DNA from: UBA6614 sp002433235
GTDB lineage: Bacteria; Verrucomicrobiota; Verrucomicrobiia; Limisphaerales; UBA1100
Length of the DNA stretch: 64,000 nt
Assembly: GCA_002433235.1 (NCBI GenBank)
Contig: DJHS01000101.1
Span: forward strand, 1 to 64,000
Direction: 5' to 3'
The stretch's first letter is position 1, and every line of letters begins with the position of its first letter. The notes below the pieces were generated by a model. That model worked only from the letters and a program-made list of their open reading frames with translations. It searched no databases and had not been told where the DNA came from. Shown piece by piece: positions 44,425 to 51,806 of the stretch. Made by a program: the position numbers and the translations under genes.

Positions 44425-46050
44425 ATGAATTCCACTTTTGATTACGTTCGGCGGCGGCGGGCGTTTACCCTCATCGAGTTGCTGGTCGTGATTGCCATTA
44501 TTGGCATTCTGGCCGCCATCCTGCTTCCCGCCATGGCTGCTGCCAAGAAACGCGCCCTGCGCGCCCAATGCGTCAGCAACCTGCGCCAGATTGGCATCGC
44601 CTTTCAGGGCTTTGCCAATGATTACCACGGACGCCTGCCATGGCAGGTCAAGCCCAATGACGCCCGGGTGCTGCTGCGCGGCGTGGTCAGCAACGCTCCC
44701 GATGCCACCAGTGCCCAAGCCACACTGGCCAACCCGCTGGCCCGGCCCGAGATTGTCTTTTCATTACCCGAAATCAAGTCCGGCCTGACCACCGCCAAGC
44801 TTCTGTTTTCCCCCTGCGATCCCGACCGGCAGGCCGCCAACGATGCAGTTGAGGCCGACTGGAAAAAATGGGAGCCCGCCAACCCCATCCCTGGCGACGC
44901 TATCAGCTATGTCCTGATCGAGGGCGCCGAGGTGGCCCGGCCCACCACCATTCTGGCGACCACCCGCAATATCTCCACCGACGATCTGGCAAATGCCCGC
45001 TGGGCGGGTGCCGAGGAAACGGATACCGCTGGCGGCGGTATGCTTCCCCAATCCATGGCCCTGCTCAATAAGAACGAAGGCCATTTGGTTCTCACTGACG
45101 GCAAGGCCGCCCAATCCAACGACACCGACCTCGGCCCCAAGGGCGGCGCCGTCCGCAAACATATTGAGGCCACCGGCGGACTCACCAAGGGACCTTCCAG
45201 CACACTCGTTCTGAGGCCGGCTGGACAGGCGACATTGGGTGGTGTTGCTACCGCCGTTGTTGTTCCGCCAGAAAACAAGCCTAAGGAACAGACTGAAGAG
45301 CCAGAGTTGACCGTGGCCCAAGCGCCCGAGATGGCGAGTAATGTTTACAAATGGGCGGCCGGTAATGGAGCTGCTGTGGAAGGGTTCACAACTTATGGGG
45401 AGTCCGGAACAAAAGAAATGGCATGTATCAGCGATGAGAATAAGCTGGCAGTCGTTGCGATTCGCGGGGTTGATCCAAAACTTCTTGGGTTTGCCTCCGC
45501 TCTCGCTGAACGTTCGTCAGTTGGCAATATTTGGCTTGGTGACCTCACAGATTATGAGGCAAGCAACAGGTATCAGAATGCCAAATCGTTTGTCGATGGT
45601 GTGAAAGGAAAATATCCAGAACACACCTTGATGCTGGTGGGGCACAGCCTTGGGGGAAGAATTGCGATGGATTTATCCAAAGATGGAGGAGTGACAAAAG
45701 TATTCGCATTCAACCCTGCGATTCCGAAATGGGAGAGTTATCAGGGAATAGCCAACATGCATGTTTACAGTATGAAGGGAGATCCTTGCTCTTTGGGTGT
45801 TAGAGACGGGGGTTCCAAGGGGTTTGGAACCAATAAAACTGCTGGAGAGAAATCAGAACAACAAGAGGGGCAACTCTCTTATAAATCGTCGTTTGCTACT
45901 ACTTGTTACTACAAATGCTCGGAAAAACCTTCAGGTTGGACATTTGGGAGAAATTCATTCGATAATTTTGCGAAGGCTGTAAAGAATGACAAGGGAGGAG
46001 CCCTTACGGGTCACAAAATGGATTCCTGCGTGAGCAATTTTGGGAATTGA
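44425..46050 (+). CDS. Prepilin-like protein fused to a class 3 lipase-like domain
   Basis: A 541-residue fusion. Residues 1-45 are a prepilin leader and helix (RRRRAFTLIELLVVIAIIGI). Residues about 45-235 follow the verrucomicrobial prepilin pattern, ending with the H-x9-DG-like element EGHLVLTDGKA. A linker (about 255-310) leads to a hydrolase domain: VAIRGVDPK, then a nucleophile elbow LMLVGHSLGGRIAMDLS with Ser408, a candidate acid Asp453 in MKGDPCSL and a candidate base His530 in TGHKMDSC. This is the arrangement of class 3 (fungal-type) lipases. From about 45290 the DNA is visibly richer in A and T at third positions than the pilin half, suggesting later addition of the domain. ATG at 44425; a GTG at 44401 is an alternative. 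Confidence 0.85.
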   Translation: MNSTFDYVRRRRAFTLIELLVVIAIIGILAAILLPAMAAAKKRALRAQCVSNLRQIGIAFQGFANDYHGRLPWQVKPNDARVLLRGVVSNAPDATSAQATLANPLARPEIVFSLPEIKSGLTTAKLLFSPCDPDRQAANDAVEADWKKWEPANPIPGDAISYVLIEGAEVARPTTILATTRNISTDDLANARWAGAEETDTAGGGMLPQSMALLNKNEGHLVLTDGKAAQSNDTDLGPKGGAVRKHIEATGGLTKGPSSTLVLRPAGQATLGGVATAVVVPPENKPKEQTEEPELTVAQAPEMASNVYKWAAGNGAAVEGFTTYGESGTKEMACISDENKLAVVAIRGVDPKLLGFASALAERSSVGNIWLGDLTDYEASNRYQNAKSFVDGVKGKYPEHTLMLVGHSLGGRIAMDLSKDGGVTKVFAFNPAIPKWESYQGIANMHVYSMKGDPCSLGVRDGGSKGFGTNKTAGEKSEQQEGQLSYKSSFATTCYYKCSEKPSGWTFGRNSFDNFAKAVKNDKGGALTGHKMDSCVSNFGN

Positions 46051-46450
46051 TGGGAATACCCGTTGTGCAAACCGAATGACTTTTCCTTGAAGGAGATTTT
46101 TTAAAGCGAAGCTCGGAGTCGGTCGTTTTAAGAGTCAGAATATTGCCGTTTCGTGAGGCATAAAAGATTTCTTGGGTGAGGGCTTGGCCGTTGGGCGCAG
46201 CGTGGTTAATGTACAGGTGCCCTTCTTTAAATTGGTGGGTGACTTTGTTTGTTTCCGCCCAAGACCCAAAAGATCCGGAACCATCCTCGTTGAAGATGAA
46301 GGTTGATCCACCACCTTCCTCTGGGCGTTCCAGGATCATTTCCCATTTCCCAATGATGTCCGGGTTGCTGTTCCCGCACCCATAGGCAATCAGGGCCACC
46401 AAGGTCAGCAGGGATATATTCGAGCACGACACGAGGAAACCTTGGCACAT
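46004..46450 (-). CDS. Small lipoprotein with lipocalin-like domain
   Basis: A 148-residue protein starting MCQGFLVSCSNISLL with a lipobox LIAYGC (Cys about 25). Residues 33-110 (IIGKWEMILERPEEGGGSTF, then FNEDGSGSFG and a strand-rich run) look like a small beta-barrel lipocalin-type domain. The last 30 residues (KKSPSRKSHSV and on) are basic and Cys-containing and do not look like part of the domain. Its 3' end overlaps the end of the pilin-lipase gene by 47 bases, tail to tail. Function unknown; an antagonist or chaperone of the lipase is possible but only a guess. Confidence 0.65.
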   Translation of the reverse strand: MCQGFLVSCSNISLLTLVALIAYGCGNSNPDIIGKWEMILERPEEGGGSTFIFNEDGSGSFGSWAETNKVTHQFKEGHLYINHAAPNGQALTQEIFYASRNGNILTLKTTDSELRFKKSPSRKSHSVCTTGIPINSQNCSRRNPFCDP

Positions 46451-46510
46451 CGCGGGATGAGTGGCAACCGGATTGGAAGTTCATTTCTGGATGGGAGTTG
46501 TGTCGGTTGC

Positions 46511-46645
46511 CCTGTAACGCAGGTTCCAAACCTGCGTGAGTGGGTGCCGGCAATTTAAGTCGACGCTGAAAACCTAAATGCTTCTCCATTTCCGCAGGCT
46601 CGGAGGCCTGCGCTACGGCAGGTTTGGAAACCTGCGCTACAGGGT
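46511..46645. repeat. Cluster of REP-like palindromes
   Basis: Three short palindromes share a core: ACGCAGGTT-CCA-AACCTGCGT (46517-46537), CGCAGGC-TCGGAG-GCCTGCG (46593-46612) and GCAGGTTT-GG-AAACCTGC (46618-46635). The last two are joined by CTACG and followed by GCTACAGGG, and CCTGTAAC precedes the first. Read on the minus strand the pair gives VAQVSKPAVAQASEPA, a peptide pattern I associate with spurious ORFs in verrucomicrobial genomes, which marks a dispersed repeat family and not a gene. Confidence 0.65.
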
Positions 46646-46711
46646 TGCCGGGTTTCAGGGGCAAAACTCTTCCTTTTCATGTTGTATCAGCAATTCAACT
46701 CGGTTGAACGG

Positions 46712-46748
46712 CCAAACAACGTGTTGCGACGACCAAACAACGTGTTGC
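46712..46748. repeat. Two direct copies of a 16-bp sequence
   Basis: CCAAACAACGTGTTGC occurs at 46712-46727 and again at 46733-46748, 21 bases apart, about two helical turns. A shorter relative, GCGTGTTGCA, follows at 46781-46790. This spacing would put two protein-binding sites on one face of the DNA. No gene lies between 46451 and 46932, and the rest of that stretch is A/T-rich from about 46826. Confidence 0.5.
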
Positions 46749-46898
46749 ATGGAGGAGCGGCGTGTCCGTTGGGTCTTGCAGCGTGTTGCAAGGGCCTTCG
46801 GGCACGCCGGGGCAGGCTGGTTTAAATGTAATTATTAAAAAAAGTAAAATTTGTTTATTTTATTTGAATGACACGCCCAGGGCGTCGTCGAACATGTA

Positions 46899-46914
46899 GT
46901 TATTATAAAATAAC
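46899..46914. promoter_or_regulatory. A/T-rich promoter region with small palindrome
   Basis: GTTATT-ATAA-AATAAC (46899-46914) is a perfect 6-bp inverted repeat 18 bases before the small CxxCH gene, inside a strongly A/T-rich stretch (46826-46932) that contrasts with the surroundings. It contains TATAAAAT, which could serve as a -10 element. Assignment is tentative. Confidence 0.3.
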
Positions 46915-46932
46915 ATAACAAAAGGAATATAT

Positions 46933-47286
46933 ATGAAACAGTCAAAGTATAGAAAAGGTCAAGTCGAGCAGCATCGCGTACTGGTCGGCCTCTGGGGAAA
47001 ATACGCGTTAAACAAGTCTTACTTCGGACTTACGCCGGATGTGGTGGAGGAAAAAGTGGGCGAACTGGGTTCGCTGGTGGGAGACATGGCGGATGGCAAG
47101 CGTAAATATCGTTCCGACATGGTGAGACGGAATGACATGGCTTCGTTGCTGTTAGACTGGCGATTCGGGGTCATCAGCGCCATGAAAGGAGACCCGGACT
47201 TGGGCCCGGTCCATCCATTCCTTGCGGAGTTGGACATGGTTCCCCGCAAGAATTGCACGGGTTGTCATGGCGGGGATGGTGAGTAG
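46933..47286 (+). CDS. Small protein of unknown function ending in a CxxCH motif
   Basis: A 117-residue, basic, mostly helical protein without signal peptide or membrane helix. The only recognisable element is the C-terminal RKNCTGCHGGDGE, which has the C-x-x-C-H pattern of c-type haem sites but also of some metal sites. Without export, covalent haem attachment is unlikely. AAAGGAATATAT before the ATG provides a ribosome site. It stands alone between the repeat region and a convergent peptidase. I do not recognise a family. Confidence 0.6.
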   Translation: MKQSKYRKGQVEQHRVLVGLWGKYALNKSYFGLTPDVVEEKVGELGSLVGDMADGKRKYRSDMVRRNDMASLLLDWRFGVISAMKGDPDLGPVHPFLAELDMVPRKNCTGCHGGDGE

Positions 47287-47377
47287 CTGGGTTAATCCTG
47301 CTCGTGCCTCGCACCTCGTATTCTTGCTCGGGTTTTTCGAGTGCGGGTAAGGGGAGGAGGTGGGAGCAGGTTATTCT

Positions 47378-48088
47378 CTAGCGGATGGGGCCCCAGATCT
47401 TTTCCATGATCTTGTACATGCGGGGGTCGTGTTCCTTCAACTCGGCGCGGACGAAGGGGTAGAAGTCGTTGACGCCGAGATAGGCCTCGGTGCTTTCGGC
47501 AAAGTATTCCTTGTGGTTGTTCAGGCCATAGTGCTTCACGGGGCGGCGGCCGGTGTAGAGGAGGACTTTCTCATAGATGCCTTCCTTTTTGGCGGCTTCG
47601 TAGGCTTGGATGATTTCCTTGTTGTCAAAGCCGAGGACTTGGTCGTGGTAGGCGTGGGCGAGCTCGTGGAGGACGACGTAGGGGTGTTTGGCCCACATGT
47701 GGGGATCGAAGAGGGACTTGGCACGCGGGAGATGGACGTGCTTGGCGAGGGCGGGATCGTGCCGGTTGATGCGCAGCCAGGAGACGGAGGGATGGTATTG
47801 CATGTTGCCGAGGCGGTCATTGTTGTACTCGAGGCGGATGGGGAGTTTTTGCAGTTCCTTGACCTTGGCCTCGTGCAGGATGAACTTGACGCGCTGCAGG
47901 TGGTTGGCCAGTGCGGTGAAGGCCTTGTCGGCGACGGCCTTGTGCTTGGGCTCGAGCAGCTCGGGGTCCACGGCAATGTTCCAGCCCTCGACGTTTTTCT
48001 GTATGGGCTTGTAAAAGCGTTCCTTGTCCGGGGCGGCATGGAGGGTGGCGGCCAAGAGGGTGAGCAATGTCAGGAGCCTGAAAGTCAT
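47378..48088 (-). CDS. Secreted zinc metallopeptidase-like protein
   Basis: A 236-residue protein with a signal peptide (MTFRLLTLLTLLAATLHAA). The zinc motif HELAH (H-E-x-x-H) is in YVVLHELAHAYHDQVLGFDN, about residue 133; EYFAESTEAYLGVNDFYPF downstream supplies a likely third ligand Glu (gluzincin pattern). Related exported proteins occur in planctomycetes and verrucomicrobia. The ATG at 48088 is chosen because it opens the signal peptide directly. Confidence 0.82.
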   Translation of the reverse strand: MTFRLLTLLTLLAATLHAAPDKERFYKPIQKNVEGWNIAVDPELLEPKHKAVADKAFTALANHLQRVKFILHEAKVKELQKLPIRLEYNNDRLGNMQYHPSVSWLRINRHDPALAKHVHLPRAKSLFDPHMWAKHPYVVLHELAHAYHDQVLGFDNKEIIQAYEAAKKEGIYEKVLLYTGRRPVKHYGLNNHKEYFAESTEAYLGVNDFYPFVRAELKEHDPRMYKIMEKIWGPIR

Positions 48089-48171
48089 GGACGAGAGCAA
48101 AGGAGCTGGTTGCGGTTTGGTCAATCGTCTTTTGTCTGGCGAGAAGGAGGGCTCTTCCGCAACAATCGCTC

Positions 48172-48519
48172 ATGCCGCTTTTGAAGATTCAGGTGAGCGA
48201 GGAGGTTTCCAGTGAGAAGGTGGAGGTGTTGCTGGAGCGTGGGACGGATTTGGTGGTGGATTTGATGGGCAAACCGCGCGGGGTGGTGCAGGTGGTGGTG
48301 GAACCGGGTATGGCGATGGCGTTTGGGGGTGAGGCGGGAAATTCCGCCTTGGTGGAATTGCGCAGTCTGGGGCTTCCGGAGGATATGGCGCGGGAGTTGA
48401 GCGCGGGGATTTGCGGGATGTTGGAGGGCGAACTGGGGGTGCCGGCGGAACGGGTGTTTATCAACTTCTTTGATTTTCCACGGCCGATGTGGGGCTGGGA
48501 CGGCAAGACGTTTGGTTGA
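48172..48519 (+). CDS. MIF-like tautomerase superfamily protein
   Basis: A 115-residue protein resembling macrophage migration inhibitory factor: the catalytic Pro is residue 2 (MPLLKIQVSEE), GNSALVELRSLG corresponds to the conserved middle strand, and the C-terminus VFINFFDFPRPMWGWDGKTF matches the MIF pattern (INYYDM...VGWNNSTF). Members tautomerise keto/enol acids through the N-terminal Pro. The next gene starts one base after its stop, linking it to the metal ABC cassette. Confidence 0.85.
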   Translation: MPLLKIQVSEEVSSEKVEVLLERGTDLVVDLMGKPRGVVQVVVEPGMAMAFGGEAGNSALVELRSLGLPEDMARELSAGICGMLEGELGVPAERVFINFFDFPRPMWGWDGKTFG

Positions 48520-48520
48520 G

Positions 48521-49168
48521 ATGGAGATTCGCCTGCAAGGGGTTGATTTCCGGTACGGCGGCGATGGGTTTCGGCTGCGGGTGCCGGAGTGGCAACTGGA
48601 GGCCGGCGGCAGGGCGGTTTTCACGGGGGCGAGTGGATCGGGCAAAACGACATTGCTACGCATGTTGGCAGGCATCCTGTTGGCGGATGAAGGGAAGGTG
48701 GAACTGGGCGGGGAAGATTTGGGGGGATTGGGTGACGGGGAGCGGCGGGCGTTTCGCATCCGGAACGTGGGGTTTGTGTTTCAGGATTTTCGGTTGGTGG
48801 AATATCTGGATGTGCGGGAAAATCTGTTGTTGCCGTTTCGAATCAACAGGGCTTTGCCCATGGAGCGGGTGGAGGGGCTGGAGAGCTTGGCGGAAGGGCT
48901 GGGGATTTCGGGTTTGTTGGATCGACATCCGGGCGACCTGTCGCAAGGGGAACGGCAACGGGTGGCTATCGGCCGGGCCTTGCTGCCGGGGCCGCGGCTT
49001 GTCCTGGCGGATGAACCGACAGGAAATCTGGACCCGGATAATTCCATGAAAATCATGGACTTGCTCTTGAAACAGGCGGCGTCGGCCACCGTGGTGATGG
49101 TGACACACGACCATTCGCTGGTGGAGCGGTTTGATGTGGTGAAGGATTTCGGGGAGTTTGCCGCATGA
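48521..49168 (+). CDS. ABC transporter ATP-binding protein (LolD/MacB type)
   Basis: A 215-residue ATPase: Walker A TGASGSGKTTLLRMLAG, Q-loop FQDFRLVEYLDVREN, signature LSQGERQRVAIGRA and Walker B LVLADEPTGNLDP, the last typical of the LolD/FtsE/MacB group that works with FtsX-like permeases. The ATG at 48521 fits the family start. The permease gene overlaps its stop by ATGA (49165-49168). Confidence 0.92.
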   Translation: MEIRLQGVDFRYGGDGFRLRVPEWQLEAGGRAVFTGASGSGKTTLLRMLAGILLADEGKVELGGEDLGGLGDGERRAFRIRNVGFVFQDFRLVEYLDVRENLLLPFRINRALPMERVEGLESLAEGLGISGLLDRHPGDLSQGERQRVAIGRALLPGPRLVLADEPTGNLDPDNSMKIMDLLLKQAASATVVMVTHDHSLVERFDVVKDFGEFAA

Positions 49169-50331
49169 ACGCGCTGCGGTTGGCTTTGTTCTACCTGCGG
49201 TTTCACCGGGCAAAAACGGTGATCTTGGTGGTATGCGTTGGGCTGACGATTTACCTGCCGCTGGTGAGCCATTGGTTGGTGGGAGAATTTGACGCGCGAA
49301 TGACGGCGCGGGTGGGGGTGCACACGGCGACGCCGCTGGTGATTGGGGCACGCGGAAGCCGGTTTGACTTGGTATTGCATGCGCTGAATTTCCGTCCGTT
49401 GCCGGAGGGCAGTGCTTTTGGCGCGGCCGAGTTGCAACGTCTGCGTGAGGATGGCTTGGCGGCACCGGTGCCGTTGTTCCTGCAAGATTTTAAGCAACGG
49501 AAAGGGCGGGCGTTTCCGATCGTTGGCACGACGATGGACTATCTGGATTTCCGGAGCTTGGGATTTACTGAGGGTGGCGCCATGGCGTTGCTGGGGGATT
49601 GCGTTCTCGGTGCGGAGGCGGCCAGGGCACTGGGTGCAAAGGTGGGTGATGCGGTGACACCTGACCCAGGGTCACTGGCGGACTTGACCAGTCTGCCATT
49701 GAAAATGCGCGTGACGGGAACTCTGAAAAGGACCCATACGGCGGATGACGCGGCGATCTTTACCGACCTGAAAACGGCGTGGATCATTGCCGGGCATGGT
49801 CATGGCCATGAATCGGGAGAGGGAAATGAGACGGTGTTTAACGCCGCGCTGGAGACCGCGGGGGAAGTGGACGGCGGAAACCTGGGAAGTTTTCATTTTC
49901 ATGATCCACCTGAAAAACTGCCGCTGACGGCGGTGATTGCCCTCCCGAAAAGCGAGGCGGACTCGGTGATTCTCCAGGGGCAAAACCGATTCCTTGAACA
50001 AGACGCCATGTTGCAGGCCTTGGAACCGGCGGCAGTGGTGGGGGAGATGCTGGACGTGATCCTGCGCGCAAAGCGATTTATCGATGCCAACCAACTGGTA
50101 GTGGCCGTTTGCACGGGACTGTTTTTGGGGTTGGTGATTTTGTTGTCGCTGCGTTTGCGGCGTGATGAAATGGAGACCCTGTTTCAACTGGGCTGTAGCC
50201 GGGCGATGGTGTTCTGGCTGCAGGTGGCGGAATTGGGCATTGTGGTGATGATGAGCGTAGTGCTGGCCTTGTTGGGTGTCTGGGTTACCTTGGACTACGT
50301 GGATGGAATGATGCGGGGAATGGGACTTTGA
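49165..50331 (+). CDS. FtsX-like ABC permease with His motifs
   Basis: A 388-residue permease with an N-terminal helix (TVILVVCVGLTIYLPLVSHW), a large periplasmic domain, and three C-terminal helices (about residues 305-385), the MacB/FtsX layout. Within the periplasmic part two His clusters stand out: GHGHGHESG near residues 208-216 and SFHFHDPP near 241-248. These could bind metal ions handed over by the binding protein encoded next. It overlaps both neighbours by a few bases, so the three components form one operon. Confidence 0.85.
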   Translation: MNALRLALFYLRFHRAKTVILVVCVGLTIYLPLVSHWLVGEFDARMTARVGVHTATPLVIGARGSRFDLVLHALNFRPLPEGSAFGAAELQRLREDGLAAPVPLFLQDFKQRKGRAFPIVGTTMDYLDFRSLGFTEGGAMALLGDCVLGAEAARALGAKVGDAVTPDPGSLADLTSLPLKMRVTGTLKRTHTADDAAIFTDLKTAWIIAGHGHGHESGEGNETVFNAALETAGEVDGGNLGSFHFHDPPEKLPLTAVIALPKSEADSVILQGQNRFLEQDAMLQALEPAAVVGEMLDVILRAKRFIDANQLVVAVCTGLFLGLVILLSLRLRRDEMETLFQLGCSRAMVFWLQVAELGIVVMMSVVLALLGVWVTLDYVDGMMRGMGL

Positions 50332-51260
50332 TGATGAGGGGATGGATATGGCTTATGCTGGTGATGCTGGTGGCTTGTGGGCGAGACCTCGAGGAAGGGC
50401 GGGGGTCCAAGAATGGGCAAAGTGGCCCCCTGACGGTCGTGGCCGTGAACTATCCTCTTCAATATTTCGCGGAAAGGATTGGCGGCGATTTTGTCAAGGT
50501 GACGATGCCCGCGCCGACGGGGGAGGATCCAGCGGACTGGAGGCCCGCGGGGAAGGCAGCGCGCGAGTTTGTGCAACAGACGCAAAAGGCGGACTTGATT
50601 CTGATGAACGGGGCTGGGTATGCGAAGTGGATCAAGTATGGCTCATGGCGGGAATCGCAACTGGTGAATACCTCCCGGACATTTCGCAGCAGTCTGATTG
50701 AACTGGAGAAGGCGCACAGGGTTGTTCATCGGCACGGGAAGGGCGGTCGCGAACACAGTCACGGGGAAATTTCATACACGGTGTGGCTGGATCCAGGTCT
50801 GGCCGTGCGCCAAGCGGAGGCCATCCGGGATGCGCTGACGCGGAAACGGCCGGACAGGGCTTCGATGTTTGAGAAGCATTTTGAAGCGCTTAAAACTGAT
50901 TTGGAGATACTAGGAGCGGATTTGCCAGAGTCTGCCACGCCGTTGCTGGCATCTCATCCAGTGTACCAATATTTGCAAAGGCGGTTTGCTTTGAACCTGC
51001 AGAGTGTCCATTGGGAGTCGGGAATTGTGCCGTCGGAAAAGGAATGGGCCGCCTTGGAGGAGAGGCTGCAAGAGCACCGCGCGTCCGCGATGCTTTGGGA
51101 AAGTGAGCCGGCGAGGGAGACCGAGGAACGGCTTCGGGCGTTGGGAGTTGTGCCGGTGGTTTTTGTACCGTGTGGCGATGCGCCTGCGGAGGGGGATTAC
51201 TTGGGGGTGATGCGGTCAAATTTTGACCGGCTGAAAAAGGTGCTTGAAGCAGAACAGTAG
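50331..51260 (+). CDS. Zinc-type ABC transporter binding lipoprotein (ZnuA-like)
   Basis: A 309-residue lipoprotein (LMLVMLVACG, Cys about 16) of the cluster A-I metal-binding family. VVAVNYPLQYFAERIGGDFV is the N-terminal strand; a loop with HRVVHRHGKGGREHSHGE (about 130-147) is the His-rich loop seen in zinc-binding members; TVWLDPGLAV and LLASHPVYQYL carry further ligand positions. In the canonical system the partners are ZnuB and ZnuC; here they are an FtsX-like permease and LolD-like ATPase. Start codon at 50331 overlaps the permease stop. Confidence 0.87.
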   Translation: MMRGWIWLMLVMLVACGRDLEEGRGSKNGQSGPLTVVAVNYPLQYFAERIGGDFVKVTMPAPTGEDPADWRPAGKAAREFVQQTQKADLILMNGAGYAKWIKYGSWRESQLVNTSRTFRSSLIELEKAHRVVHRHGKGGREHSHGEISYTVWLDPGLAVRQAEAIRDALTRKRPDRASMFEKHFEALKTDLEILGADLPESATPLLASHPVYQYLQRRFALNLQSVHWESGIVPSEKEWAALEERLQEHRASAMLWESEPARETEERLRALGVVPVVFVPCGDAPAEGDYLGVMRSNFDRLKKVLEAEQ

Positions 51261-51270
51261 GTGGGTGCAC

Positions 51271-51298
51271 AAAAAAACCCTGCGGCACACCGCAGGGT
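51271..51298 (-). terminator. Rho-independent terminator for the small Cys protein gene
   Basis: ACCCTGCGG (51277-51285) pairs with CCGCAGGGT (51290-51298) around CACA. On the minus strand a run of T (plus-strand A run at 51271-51277) follows the stem, 22 bases after the stop of the gene at 51320. Confidence 0.85.
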
Positions 51299-51319
51299 CG
51301 TGTTCAGGTATTCCTGAAA

Positions 51320-51625
51320 TTACTTCTTTTTCTCGACCTTCGAGATCTTCAGCGTGCCTTCCTTCACCGCGCCGGTGATCTTGGCGGCTACGCTTGAGCC
51401 GGGCTTGCACACGGCCTTGTGGAGGGCCTTGGCTTCTTTGCCCAACAGCAGGAGAACCTGCTCCTTGCCGTCCTTGCCTTTGGCGACGAGTGCCGCCTGG
51501 CACTTCCCCTGCTTCTTCAGTGTGCACTTGGCGCACTGCACCTTGCCTTCGAGGGTCGCCTCACCGGCGAGCGCCACGGTGGCGCTAAAGCCGAGAGCCA
51601 ATGCGATAGTCGTGATGTATTTCAT
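51320..51625 (-). CDS. Small exported Cys-rich protein (DUF6370-like)
   Basis: A 101-residue protein with a signal peptide (MKYITTIALALGFSATVALA). The mature part has GKVQCAKCTLKKQGKCQAAL, a CxxC plus third Cys, and one more Cys in HKAVCKPG. This recalls a family of small exported planctomycete and Bacteroidetes proteins (DUF6370) of unknown role; I am not certain of the match. The four Cys could bind a metal. ATG at 51625 is preferred over one at 51655 because the signal peptide starts there. Confidence 0.75.
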   Translation of the reverse strand: MKYITTIALALGFSATVALAGEATLEGKVQCAKCTLKKQGKCQAALVAKGKDGKEQVLLLLGKEAKALHKAVCKPGSSVAAKITGAVKEGTLKISKVEKKK

Positions 51626-51806
51626 AGCTATGTTTTTCTTAACGCTGTTGTCCAAGCGCGTTAGGACTTTGACGCTCCAAGACTACTTCGCCATTTAGGG
51701 AATGCAACCCCAGAATGTTATGGGTGCCGGGTGATGTGATTGACAGGCAGGGCCGGGTTGCCCAATCCTGTGTTGGGCGGATGTGTCCGCCATGAGACTT
51801 GATCCG

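Noticed and set aside
44425..46450. Claim of a proven toxin-immunity pair for pilin-lipase and lipoprotein
   Set aside because: The genes are convergent, no immunity family is recognised, and lipases also serve in nutrition; kept only as a hypothesis.
46227..46664. Minus-strand open frame with VAQVSKPAVAQASEPA
   Set aside because: The peptide is a translation of palindromic repeats, and the frame overlaps the better-supported lipoprotein gene.
46712..46790. Possible CRISPR array from the 16-bp direct repeats
   Set aside because: Only two full copies with a 5-base spacer and no cas genes.
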